NCBI GenBank assembly: GCA_934511465.1
Contig: CAKSWG010000005.1
Span: 19,657-83,656 of the forward strand
DNA length: 64,000 bases
Direction: 5' to 3'
Origin: an uncultured Faecalibacterium sp.
Lineage (GTDB): Bacteria; Bacillota; Clostridia; Oscillospirales; Ruminococcaceae
Shown here: one piece after another, positions 56,836 to 64,000 of the stretch
Layout: each line of letters starts with the position of its first letter
Position numbering within the stretch: the stretch's first letter is position 1
Notes under the pieces: generated by a model
Seen by the model: the letters and a program-made list of their open reading frames with translations, nothing else
Database searches by the model: none
What the model was told of the DNA's origin: nothing
Translations under genes and position numbers: made by a program

Positions 56836-57921
56836 ATGGCCAATAGAGTATTTCAAAGCGTGATCTACCAGATGAAAGACGCGATCAACCGGGTGGTCGG
56901 CGTGGTGGATGAGACCGGCGCTGTTATTTCCTGCTCGGAGCTGAACCAGATCGGCGAGGTGCGCGAAGGCTTCATGGCAGAACGCCTGACGGCAGGCGAT
57001 CGCTTTGTGCGCGATGGCTACACCTACCAGCAGTTCTCCAGCGCCAAGCATAACGATTATGCAGTGTTCGTGGAAGGCGTGGACGAGACGGCGGGCCAGT
57101 TTGCCGCAATGCTGTCCATCAGCCTGCAAAGCATCAAGCAGTACCACGACGAAAAGTTTGATAAGTCCAACTTTATCAAGAATGTGGTGCTGGATAACAT
57201 CCTGCCCGGCGATATCTACGCCAAGGCCCGCGAGCTGCACTTTGCCACCGATGTTTCCCGCGTGGTGTTCATTGTGCGTGTGACTTCCGGCGGCGATATC
57301 TCCGCCTACGATGTGGTGAGCAGCCTGTTCCCCGACAAGCAGAAGGATTTTGTGTTCAATATCAGCGAGACGGATACCGTGCTGGTGAAGGAGATCCGCA
57401 AGGGCATCGACCGCACCGACATGGAAAAGCTGGCTGCCAGCATCGTGGATACCCTGTCCGGCGAGCATTACATCAAGGCTGTGGTGGGCATCGGCACCCC
57501 CATTTCCAACGTGAAGGATCTGGCTACCAGCTTTAAGGAAGCCCAGATCGCCATGGAAGTGAGCAAGGTGTTCGACACCGAAAAGCAGATCATCCGCTAC
57601 GACAACCTTGGCATTGCACGCCTGATCTACCAGCTGCCTACCACCGTGTGCGAGATGTTCCTGCGCGAGGTGTTCAAGCAGGGCAGCATCGAGAGCCTGG
57701 ATCAGGAGACCCTGTTCACCATCCAGCGCTTCTTTGAGAACAACCTGAATGTGTCCGAGACCAGCCGCGGTTTGTTTGTGCACCGCAATACGCTGGTGTA
57801 TCGTCTGGAAAAGATCAAAAAGCTGACCGGCTTGGACCTGCGTGAGTTCGACGACGCTATCGTATTCAAGGTAGCGCTGATGGTCAAAAAGTACCTGTCC
57901 AACAACCCGGCCAAATACTGA
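56836..57921 (+). CDS. PucR/CdaR-type transcriptional regulator
   Basis: A 361-residue regulator. The C-terminal ~60 residues form the PucR-type helix-turn-helix: 'FFENNLNVSETSRGLFVHRN' continuing 'TLVYRLEKIKKLTGLDLR'. The middle has a GGDEF-like fold region ('AVVGIGTPISNVKDLATSFK') seen in CdaR-type regulators, and the N-terminus is a sensor-like region ('INRVVGVVDETGAVISCSEL'). The start at 56836 follows AGGAAAAGGGG. It stands alone with its own promoter and terminator, ahead of ftsEX; whether it controls those genes is unknown. Signal unknown. Confidence 0.82.
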   Translation: MANRVFQSVIYQMKDAINRVVGVVDETGAVISCSELNQIGEVREGFMAERLTAGDRFVRDGYTYQQFSSAKHNDYAVFVEGVDETAGQFAAMLSISLQSIKQYHDEKFDKSNFIKNVVLDNILPGDIYAKARELHFATDVSRVVFIVRVTSGGDISAYDVVSSLFPDKQKDFVFNISETDTVLVKEIRKGIDRTDMEKLAASIVDTLSGEHYIKAVVGIGTPISNVKDLATSFKEAQIAMEVSKVFDTEKQIIRYDNLGIARLIYQLPTTVCEMFLREVFKQGSIESLDQETLFTIQRFFENNLNVSETSRGLFVHRNTLVYRLEKIKKLTGLDLREFDDAIVFKVALMVKKYLSNNPAKY

Positions 57922-57948
57922 TAAAAAGCCGCATTCTGCTGCGGCATG

Positions 57949-57987
57949 GAACCGGCCGCTCGCAACCGATGCTGGCCGGTTCTTTTT
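57949..57987 (+). terminator. Terminator of the PucR-type regulator gene
   Basis: Stem GAACCGGCC / GGCCGGTTC followed by TTTTT. Confidence 0.8.
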
Positions 57988-57998
57988 GCTGTAGAAAT

Positions 57999-58126
57999 AA
58001 CCCTCTCCGTCAGCGCATTCGCGCTGCCACCTCTCCCGAAGGGCGAGGCTTTATGCATTAAAAGATAAAGCAAATAAAAGCTCCCCCCTCGGGGGAGCTG
58101 GCGAGCAAAGCGAGACTGAGAGGGTT
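57999..58126. repeat. CCCTCTC…GAGAGGG inverted-repeat element, copy D
   Basis: 128 bp bounded by AACCCTCTCC / AGAGGGTT. It shares TCTCCCGAAGGGCGAG, TATGCAT and GGGGGAGCTGGCGAGC with copy B. It ends 43 bp before the ftsE start, so it lies in the ftsE leader. Confidence 0.8.
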
Positions 58127-58168
58127 GGGTACTTGATCAAATATTACGTCAGGAGTAACATCACCAAA

Positions 58169-58936
58169 ATGATAGATTTAGAACACGTCTCCAAGGAATA
58201 CAAACGGGGCGGACCGCTTGCACTGGACGATATCAACCTCCATGTGGACGACGGCGAGTTCGTGTTTCTGCTGGGCCATTCCGGCGCGGGCAAATCCACC
58301 CTGCTCAAGCTGATGCTGCGCGAGGAACTGCCCACCGAGGGCAAGGTGACGGTGCTGGGCAAGGACGTTGCCCGCCTGCGCCGCCATCAGGTGCCCTATC
58401 TGCGCCGTCAGATGGGCATCATCTTTCAGGATTTCCGGCTCATCCCCACCATGACCGTGTACGAGAACATCGCCTTTGCCATGCACGTGACCAACGTCAA
58501 GCGCAAGGAGATCCGCGACCGCGTGGAGTACATGCTGGAGCTGGTGCATCTGGAGGATAAGGCCAAGGCTTACCCGGACACCCTTTCCGGCGGCGAGCAG
58601 CAGCGCGTGGCGGTGGCCCGCGCCCTTGCCCACGGCCCCAAGCTGGTGATCGCGGACGAGCCCACCGGCAACATCGACCCGGAGCTGAGCCTTGAAATGA
58701 TGGAACTGCTGGAGCGGGTGAGCGAAATGGGCATCACCGTTGTGGTCGTCACCCACGAGCATGAGCTGGTGCGCCAGTTCCATCAGCGGGTCGTTACCCT
58801 GAAAAAGGGCCGCATCATCTCGGATGTGCCTGCCGACCCGGAAGCCATCCGTGCGCGGGCAAAGCGCTGCGAGAGCCTGTTCGAGACCGAGCTGGAGCCG
58901 GAAAATACCGCAGAAAAGGAGGCGGCCACCGTATGA
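58169..58936 (+). CDS. ftsE: Cell division ATP-binding protein FtsE
   Basis: A 255-residue ABC ATPase that pairs with FtsX to activate peptidoglycan hydrolases at division. Walker A GHSGAGKST at 36-44, 'IIFQDFRLIPTMTVYEN' (FtsE-specific Q-loop), 'LSGGEQQRVAVARAL', 'VIADEPTGNIDP'. A short C-terminal extension (~30 residues, acidic) is unusual for FtsE. I prefer the ATG at 58169 with AGGAG upstream; a TTG at 58133 is the alternative and would add 12 residues. Overlaps ftsX by 4 bp. Confidence 0.95.
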   Translation: MIDLEHVSKEYKRGGPLALDDINLHVDDGEFVFLLGHSGAGKSTLLKLMLREELPTEGKVTVLGKDVARLRRHQVPYLRRQMGIIFQDFRLIPTMTVYENIAFAMHVTNVKRKEIRDRVEYMLELVHLEDKAKAYPDTLSGGEQQRVAVARALAHGPKLVIADEPTGNIDPELSLEMMELLERVSEMGITVVVVTHEHELVRQFHQRVVTLKKGRIISDVPADPEAIRARAKRCESLFETELEPENTAEKEAATV

Positions 58937-59841
58937 TGAGACCCTCTACCTTCTTTTTTCTGGTGCGGCGCGGCATCCGTAATTTGGGCAAGCACTGGGG
59001 CATGACCTTTGTGTGCATCCTGTCCCTCAGCGTCTGTATGACCCTGAACACCTTTGCAAGCCTTGCGGAGGTGAACGTGGACAGCATGGTCAACTATCTG
59101 GGCAGCCAGAACGAGACCGTGGTCTATCTGGACCCGGAGTGCGACGATGCCACCGCCCAGAGCGTGGGCGAAAAGCTGTCCGCCCTGCCCGGCGTGACCA
59201 ATGTGCAGTACGTCTCCAAGCAGGACGTGCTGAACACCTACCGTGATTACATGCAGGATTACTCTTCCCTGTGGGACGAGTTTGAAAATGACAACCCCTT
59301 CAAGGCCAACTACCGCGTCTCCATCGCAGACCTGAGCCAGATGGAAGCCATGAGCAAGAAGATGCAGGCCATTCCGGGCGTGTACAGCGTGACCGCCCCG
59401 GTGGAAATGACCAACGTCTTTGTGCAGGTGCAGCGCTCTGTTACCAAAGTGGGCCGCATCATCGTGCTGGTGCTGATGGTGGTCAGCATCATCACGGTGG
59501 GCAGCACCATCCGGCTGAGCGTGTTTGCACGCCGCCGTGAGATCGAGATCATGAAGTATGTGGGCGCCACCAACGGCCTTGTCACCCTGCCGTTCTTTGT
59601 GGAAGGTCTGGCCATCGGCCTGATCTCCGGTGTAGTGACGGCAGCTGTCAGCCTGGGCGGCTACAGCTACATGGTGCAGGCCTCCGACGGCCTTGGCGGC
59701 GTATGGGAGATGGTCATGGGTCAGGCACTGGTGCCGGTGAGCGCCGTCTGGTCCACCATCATCCCGTACAGCCTGCTGGGCGGTGCCATCGTGGGCGGCT
59801 TGGGCAGCATGTTCTCCATCCGCAAGCACCTGAACGTATGA
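58933..59841 (+). CDS. ftsX: Cell division protein FtsX
   Basis: A 302-residue membrane protein with four helices: one at ~25-45, then three in the last third ('IIVLVLMVVSIITVGSTIRL', 'FFVEGLAIGLISGVVTAAVS', 'IIPYSLLGGAIVGGLGSMFS'). The extracellular loop (~50-165) is the part that contacts hydrolases in other Firmicutes. 'VFARRREIEIMKYVGATNGL' is the FtsX coupling motif. Its ATGA start overlaps ftsE, and the M23 peptidase gene follows after 16 bp, which is the expected effector. Confidence 0.95.
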   Translation: MMRPSTFFFLVRRGIRNLGKHWGMTFVCILSLSVCMTLNTFASLAEVNVDSMVNYLGSQNETVVYLDPECDDATAQSVGEKLSALPGVTNVQYVSKQDVLNTYRDYMQDYSSLWDEFENDNPFKANYRVSIADLSQMEAMSKKMQAIPGVYSVTAPVEMTNVFVQVQRSVTKVGRIIVLVLMVVSIITVGSTIRLSVFARRREIEIMKYVGATNGLVTLPFFVEGLAIGLISGVVTAAVSLGGYSYMVQASDGLGGVWEMVMGQALVPVSAVWSTIIPYSLLGGAIVGGLGSMFSIRKHLNV

Positions 59842-59857
59842 TGGAAAGGAGCCGAAC

Positions 59858-61174
59858 ATGAAAAAAGCACTTCATGCAAAGCCCTTCCGGCTGCAAATGC
59901 CCGGTTATGCGCCGCGCCACGCCCGGCCGGAACCTGCCCGCAGCAAGCTGCTGCGGGGCATCAGCCTGTGTCTGGCGGCAGCGTGTCTTGTGGCAGGCAT
60001 CGGCTTCCAGCCGGCCACGGCTGCTACCAGCATGTCCAGCTTGCAGAACAAGCTGGATAAGCTGTCCCAGTCCATCGACCAGCACAAAAAAGAGCTTTCG
60101 GACGCGAAAAAGAAGGAAGCTGCCGCCAAGGCATTGGAAGGCGAGCTCAAGGAGCGCGTGGGCGTTATTCAGGACCAGATCAGCGTACTGAGCACCCAGA
60201 TCGCGGCGGTGCAGAACAACATCGGCCAGACCGAGCAGAAGATCACCGCCAAAGAAGCGGAGATCACCCAGAAGCAGACCGAGATCGACGGCCAGTGGAG
60301 CGATTTTAAAAAGCACATGGCCGCCATGCAGGAGCTGCGGGACGGCGGCAGCGTGGCCATGCTGAGCGCCGTGAACGACCTGTACGAGCTGCTGACCTTC
60401 AACGAAGTGATGCAGGATATCTCCATCAAAGATACCGAGATCATGGACAACATGAAGGAGGCAAAGAGCGCGCTGGAAGCGGATAAGGCCGAGCTGGAGG
60501 ACCAGCGCAAGGAGCTGCAGAGCCAGAAGGCGGAGCTGGATACCCAGAACTACCAGATGAAGGCCAAGCAGAGCGAGCTGAACAGCAGCATCTCCGCAGC
60601 GCAGCTCTCCGCGCAGGACGCCCAGAAGGCCCAGAAGGCCGCGCAGGCCGCCATTGAGTCGGATGAGCTGAACTATGAGGCCGTCAAGAAAGAGATCCAG
60701 AAGCTGATCGCAGCGGCTGCATCCAGCAAGCCGCAGCTGAGCTTTACAGGTTTCAGCTGCCCGCTGAAGAGCTATACCCGCGTTTCCAGCGAATACGGCT
60801 GGCGCAAGAACCCGGTGTCCGGCGTCAACAAACTGCACGCCGGCATCGATCTGGCCGCACCGGGCGGTACGCCCATCTATGCAGCCGCCAGCGGCTATGT
60901 GCAGGTGGCGGGCTGGTCCAGCGGCGGTTACGGCAACTACGTGATCATCTATCACGGCAAGATGTCGGACGGTGTGGCCTACAGCACCCTGTACGGCCAC
61001 ATGAAGTCGGTGGCCACCAGTGCGGGCAAGTACGTCAATCAGGGCGACCTGATCGGCTATGTGGGCTCCACCGGCAACTCCACCGGCAACCACCTGCATC
61101 TGGAAGTCTGGAAAGGCGGCAGCAAAGCCAATGCGGTCAATCCGCGCGGTTATATCCCGTTCCCGCACAACTGA
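59858..61174 (+). CDS. M23 peptidase with coiled coil (EnvC/PcsB-like)
   Basis: A 438-residue exported protein. The signal-type helix lies at ~32-56. A long coiled coil follows (~residues 57-290, many Lys/Gln/Glu heptads). The C-terminal LytM domain keeps its zinc site: H327 and D331 in 'LHAGIDLAAPGG' and H412/H414 in 'GNHLHLEV'. Coiled coil plus LytM directly after ftsEX is the pattern of the FtsEX-controlled EnvC-type activator or hydrolase. As all metal ligands are kept, it could be an active endopeptidase rather than a mere activator. AAAGGAG precedes the ATG. Confidence 0.92.
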   Translation: MKKALHAKPFRLQMPGYAPRHARPEPARSKLLRGISLCLAAACLVAGIGFQPATAATSMSSLQNKLDKLSQSIDQHKKELSDAKKKEAAAKALEGELKERVGVIQDQISVLSTQIAAVQNNIGQTEQKITAKEAEITQKQTEIDGQWSDFKKHMAAMQELRDGGSVAMLSAVNDLYELLTFNEVMQDISIKDTEIMDNMKEAKSALEADKAELEDQRKELQSQKAELDTQNYQMKAKQSELNSSISAAQLSAQDAQKAQKAAQAAIESDELNYEAVKKEIQKLIAAAASSKPQLSFTGFSCPLKSYTRVSSEYGWRKNPVSGVNKLHAGIDLAAPGGTPIYAAASGYVQVAGWSSGGYGNYVIIYHGKMSDGVAYSTLYGHMKSVATSAGKYVNQGDLIGYVGSTGNSTGNHLHLEVWKGGSKANAVNPRGYIPFPHN

Positions 61175-61199
61175 GTGTATTTAAGGAGTCTGGTATTCT

Positions 61200-61307
61200 A
61201 TGAACGAACAAAAACACAAGCGCTGGCTGCGCATCGGCTGCCTGATTCTGGCAGGCGTGTTTGCGCTCTCGCTGCTGGGCAGTGTGATCATGATGCTGTT
61301 GTATTAA
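61200..61307 (+). CDS. Small single-helix membrane protein (35 aa)
   Basis: A 35-codon reading frame that was too short for routine ORF calls. AAGGAG stands at 61183-61188, 11 bp ahead of the ATG. The product has a basic N-terminus ('MNEQKHKRWLRIG') and one hydrophobic helix ('CLILAGVFALSLLGSVIMML'), giving an N-in single-pass membrane protein. It is 25 bp after the M23 gene and 15 bp before the CtpA gene, inside the ftsEX operon. No function can be assigned; a small modulator of FtsX or CtpA is a possibility only. Confidence 0.75.
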   Translation: MNEQKHKRWLRIGCLILAGVFALSLLGSVIMMLLY

Positions 61308-61322
61308 CAGGGAGGGGCAAGC

Positions 61323-62684
61323 ATGAACCGTAAGATCTCTGTGGGCATGGCTGTCACCATCGTCATTCTGGCCATGACCGTTACCTTTTCCATCACCATG
61401 CTGATCGCCATGCGCCTGTTCGACAGCACCGTGAGCAGCGTGAAGGAAAAGGAGAGCATGTATAATAAGGTGGCCGAGGTGGACCGCTACGTGCGCAGCA
61501 ACGATTACTACACCATCGATGAAACGATGCTGTACGACCGCCTGACCGCCGGTTATCTGCTGGGCACCGGCGACAAATACGCCCGCTACTACACGGCCAA
61601 CGCCTACACCGAGCTGATGAATCAGCAGAGCGGCAAGGTGATGGGCATCGGCGTGGAACTGGGCATCGACCAGACCGGCTACGCAAAGGTGACCAAAATC
61701 TACGAGGACTCGCCTGCGCAGGAAGCCGGCATTGCGGTGGGGGATTACATCACCGCCATTGACGGTACCGACATAAAGAGCCTTTCCGGCGTGGATGCCG
61801 TGCAGTCCCGTTTGCAGGGCGAGGCCGGCACCACGGTCAGCGTTACATGGCTGAACAGCGAAGCTGCGTCCAAAACGGCAGACCTGACCCATTCCGGCTA
61901 CACCAGCACCACCGTGGATTATCAGATGCTGGATACCGTTGGCTACATCAAGATCCGCCAGTTCGACGGCAGTACCCCCAGCGAGTTGGATTACGCCATC
62001 CGCTCCCTGACCACCAGCGGCGCCCAGAGCCTTGTGTTCGATCTGCGGGACAACGGCGGCGGTGTGCTGGACGATGCCGTCAGCTGCATCGACCTGATCG
62101 CTCCGGAGGGCACCGTGGCCTATGCCGAGGATAAAAATGGCAGCCGCACGATCATTGGCAGCAGCGATGACGAAAGCAGGGTGGACCTGCCCATCGTCTG
62201 CTTGGTGAACGGCAACACCGCCAGCGCGGCAGAGCTGTTCGCCGCAAGCCTGCGCACCATGAATGGTGCGCGTCTGGTGGGCACCACCACCATGGGCAAG
62301 GGAACCATCCAGAGCAGCCCGCAGCGCCTTTCCGATGGCAGCGCCGTGAGCATCACGGTGGCAAAGCTCATCTGCGGCGATGGCTCCTGCTTTGACGGCA
62401 CCGGCCTGAGCGTGGATGTGGAAAAGGCCCTCACTGCTGAGGAGACCACCAATTTCTACGATTATACGCCGCAGACCGACCCGCAGGTGCAGCGCGCCGT
62501 CAGTGCAGCGCAGCAGCTCAGCGGTACGTCTACTCTGGCCGGCGTCAACGATGCAGCTTCCTCTGCCGCAGCGTCCGAGGCTGCCGACAGCACTGCTGCC
62601 GAGCCGGAGAGCGCTTCCTCCGAGGAAACGGCTTCCTCCGCCGAAGCGGAAGCCGGCAGCGAAGCAGCTTCCGGTGCGGAATAA
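61323..62684 (+). CDS. ctpA: S41 C-terminal processing protease
   Basis: A 453-residue membrane-anchored protease. N-terminal helix at ~8-30, PDZ domain at ~100-190 ('GIGVELGIDQTGYAKVTKI', 'AGIAVGDYITAIDG'), then the S41 core with Ser301 in 'GNTASAAELFAASL' and Lys326 in 'TTMGKGTIQ', the Ser-Lys pair 25 apart as usual. 'SLVFDLRDNGGG' is also typical. The last ~70 residues are a low-complexity Ala/Ser/Glu tail, which may span the wall. GGGAGGGG lies ahead of the ATG. Such proteases often mature or degrade cell-wall hydrolases, in line with its operon. Confidence 0.93.
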   Translation: MNRKISVGMAVTIVILAMTVTFSITMLIAMRLFDSTVSSVKEKESMYNKVAEVDRYVRSNDYYTIDETMLYDRLTAGYLLGTGDKYARYYTANAYTELMNQQSGKVMGIGVELGIDQTGYAKVTKIYEDSPAQEAGIAVGDYITAIDGTDIKSLSGVDAVQSRLQGEAGTTVSVTWLNSEAASKTADLTHSGYTSTTVDYQMLDTVGYIKIRQFDGSTPSELDYAIRSLTTSGAQSLVFDLRDNGGGVLDDAVSCIDLIAPEGTVAYAEDKNGSRTIIGSSDDESRVDLPIVCLVNGNTASAAELFAASLRTMNGARLVGTTTMGKGTIQSSPQRLSDGSAVSITVAKLICGDGSCFDGTGLSVDVEKALTAEETTNFYDYTPQTDPQVQRAVSAAQQLSGTSTLAGVNDAASSAAASEAADSTAAEPESASSEETASSAEAEAGSEAASGAE

Positions 62685-62841
62685 AGGGCAAGACCGGCAG
62701 AAATGCTGCATGGGCTTCTTCTCGTAAAAAGGAACCCGGCTTATTGCGGTGCTGTTTGCCGTATCGACTCCTCATGTGAAACGGTGTTTTGGAGCATCCC
62801 GCAGCGCTCCGTTTACCGTACCGACCCCTTCTCGTGAAAAT

Positions 62842-62877
62842 GCAACCCAGCCAGACCCGCAGGTCTGGCTGGGTTGC
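62842..62877 (+). terminator. Terminator after ctpA
   Basis: Perfect stem GCAACCCAGCCAGACC / GGTCTGGCTGGGTTGC with a short loop. The following sequence is AT-rich rather than a pure T-run. Confidence 0.7.
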
Positions 62878-62960
62878 CATATTATAATAATATTTCCGCT
62901 AAATATGCCCAAAGCAACGCGGAGGGCATTCAAATCGTACTATGAAAAAGGATGGAATCT

Positions 62961-63827
62961 ATGCCCGAACTGACCGACCTCTCGGTGATCCGCGCCCTGT
63001 GCGAAAAATACGATTTTGCACTCTCCAAGGGCTTTGGACAGAACTTTATCATCAACCCGGGCCTGCCCGCCAAGATCGTGGATGCCAGCGGCGTGGATCA
63101 GCGCTATGGCGTGATCGAGATTGGCCCCGGCATCGGTGTGCTGACCCGCGAGCTTGCAAAGCGTGCCGCCAAGGTGGTGTCCATCGAGGTGGACGAGCGC
63201 CTGCCGCCGCTGCTGGCCGAGACCATGGCAGGCGTGGATAATTTTAAGCTTGTATTACAGGATGTACTCAAGGTGGACCTGAAGGCCCTCATTGCACAGG
63301 AGTTCCCCGGGATGCCGGTGGCGGTGTGTGCCAATCTGCCCTATTATATTACCAGCCCCATCGTCATGAAGCTGCTGGGCGACCGTCTGCCCATCGAAAG
63401 CCTGACCGTTATGGTGCAGAAGGAAGCCGCCGACCGTCTGGCCGCCGCGCCCGGCACCCGGGCCTCCAGCGCCATCAGCTGTGCCGTGAGCTACTACGCC
63501 ACCTCCAAGATGATGTTCACCGCCGCACCCGGCAGCTTTTATCCGGCCCCCAAGGTAACAAGCGCCGTGGTGCGTATGGATATCCGCCCCCGGCCCGCCG
63601 TGCAGGTGGAGGACGAGGATGGCTACTTTGCCTTGGTGCGCGCCGCCTTCGGCCAGCGCCGTAAGACTGCCGCCAATGCCATTGCCAGCGGTCTGGGAAT
63701 GCCCAAAGACGCTGTGACCGCCGCCATTGAGGCAGCAGGGTTTGATGCCCGCATCCGCCCGGAAGCCCTTACGCTGGAGGACTTTGCCAAGATCCAGCAG
63801 GCTCTCGCCGCAGGGCCTGCGCAATGA
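62961..63827 (+). CDS. ksgA: 16S rRNA dimethyladenosine transferase
   Basis: A 288-residue SAM-dependent methyltransferase that dimethylates two adjacent adenines near the 3' end of 16S rRNA. 'KGFGQNFIINPGL' at the N-terminus, SAM loop 'VIEIGPGIGVLTREL', and catalytic 'ANLPYYITSPIVM' are the KsgA hallmarks. 'FYPAPKVTSAVVRM' and a helical C-terminal domain follow. The ATG at 62961 has AAAAAGGA at proper distance; an ATG nine bp upstream lacks spacing. tRNA-Thr follows downstream. Confidence 0.95.
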   Translation: MPELTDLSVIRALCEKYDFALSKGFGQNFIINPGLPAKIVDASGVDQRYGVIEIGPGIGVLTRELAKRAAKVVSIEVDERLPPLLAETMAGVDNFKLVLQDVLKVDLKALIAQEFPGMPVAVCANLPYYITSPIVMKLLGDRLPIESLTVMVQKEAADRLAAAPGTRASSAISCAVSYYATSKMMFTAAPGSFYPAPKVTSAVVRMDIRPRPAVQVEDEDGYFALVRAAFGQRRKTAANAIASGLGMPKDAVTAAIEAAGFDARIRPEALTLEDFAKIQQALAAGPAQ

Positions 63828-63884
63828 TCGGAAACTGCGTTTTGGGTGCATAAACGGCACCATATAAATTGCAATAGAAAAAAC

Positions 63885-63913
63885 TTGCCAAATGCCCCCG
63901 CCGGTGGTATACT
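63885..63913 (+). promoter_or_regulatory. Promoter of tRNA-Thr
   Basis: TTGCCA (63885-63890) and TATACT (63908-63913) with a 17-bp spacer, directly ahead of the tRNA. Confidence 0.7.
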
Positions 63914-63924
63914 ATATCAGTAAT

Positions 63925-63999
63925 GCTGGTGTGGCGCAATGGCAGCGCAACTGATTTGTAATCAGTGGGTTGCAGGTTCAACTCCTGTCACCAGCTCCA
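63925..63999 (+). tRNA. tRNA-Thr (anticodon TGT)
   Basis: Acceptor stem GCTGGTG / CACCAGC, anticodon stem ACTGA / TCAGT with loop TTTGTAA giving anticodon TGT (63957-63959). T-arm loop GTTCAACTC is standard. The 3' CCA is encoded (63997-63999). It is the last feature in the window and could head a tRNA cluster beyond it. Confidence 0.93.
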
Positions 64000-64000
64000 A

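Overview
The window reads as a GC-rich, low-GC-lineage-type gut Firmicute. Gene content, alanyl T-box, Gram-positive Pel genes, YesMN-type regulation and the 'SRRSF…LTACGGS' lipoproteins suggest Faecalibacterium or a close Oscillospiraceae relative. This is inference from content; no rRNA is present to settle it.

1-11.7 kb: the tail of glycerol kinase, a sugar isomerase, then a complete F1Fo ATP synthase operon on the minus strand (a-c-b-[delta/alpha fusion]-gamma-beta-epsilon). The operon has no free delta gene: a delta C-terminal-like domain is joined to the front of alpha. A patchwork region follows (7.9-10.7 kb). It holds a 226-bp imperfect direct repeat, a DUF2798 membrane gene behind a terminator-like hairpin, a 157-bp near-identical fragment of a secreted C39-like gene, and that intact gene. 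Two copies of a 150-bp palindromic element lie in this first part of the window.

11.7-20.4 kb: housekeeping genes: alaS behind a T-box, a HIT protein, a phosphoribosyltransferase, comEC (with a metal-site-less C-terminus), holA and an RNase M5-like Toprim protein. Convergent to them is a SigK-type sporulation sigma gene next to a serine recombinase remnant.

20.4-39.3 kb: a two-armed uronate-glycan utilisation locus. The minus arm encodes a YesM/YesN-type two-component system, a heparinase II/III-type lyase, a carbohydrate-binding-like protein and a YesL-like membrane protein. The plus arm encodes a sugar ABC importer (binding protein and two permeases), GH2 beta-glucuronidase, GH88 unsaturated glucuronyl hydrolase, a DUF2264/GH154 protein and GH2 beta-galactosidase. 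Three helically phased AAAGTGCA repeats between the arms are a candidate operator for the response regulator.

39.4-51.9 kb: a nine-gene plus-strand cluster resembling Gram-positive Pel exopolysaccharide loci: PelD (degenerate SDR domain fused in front, degenerate GGDEF with an intact RxxD I-site), PelE, PelA-type deacetylase, PelF, PelG, then CotH kinase-like lipoprotein, VTC-domain polymerase, DUF4956 membrane protein and a DUF4832/4874-like protein. This is the most distinctive system in the window.

52-64 kb: a polar amino-acid ABC transporter, an RsuA-type pseudouridine synthase, a PucR-type regulator, then ftsE-ftsX-M23 peptidase-35 aa membrane peptide-CtpA (cell-division peptidoglycan remodelling), ksgA and tRNA-Thr(TGT). 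Four copies of a CCCTCTC…GAGAGGG inverted-repeat element are scattered through 14.8-58.1 kb, two of them in gene leaders.
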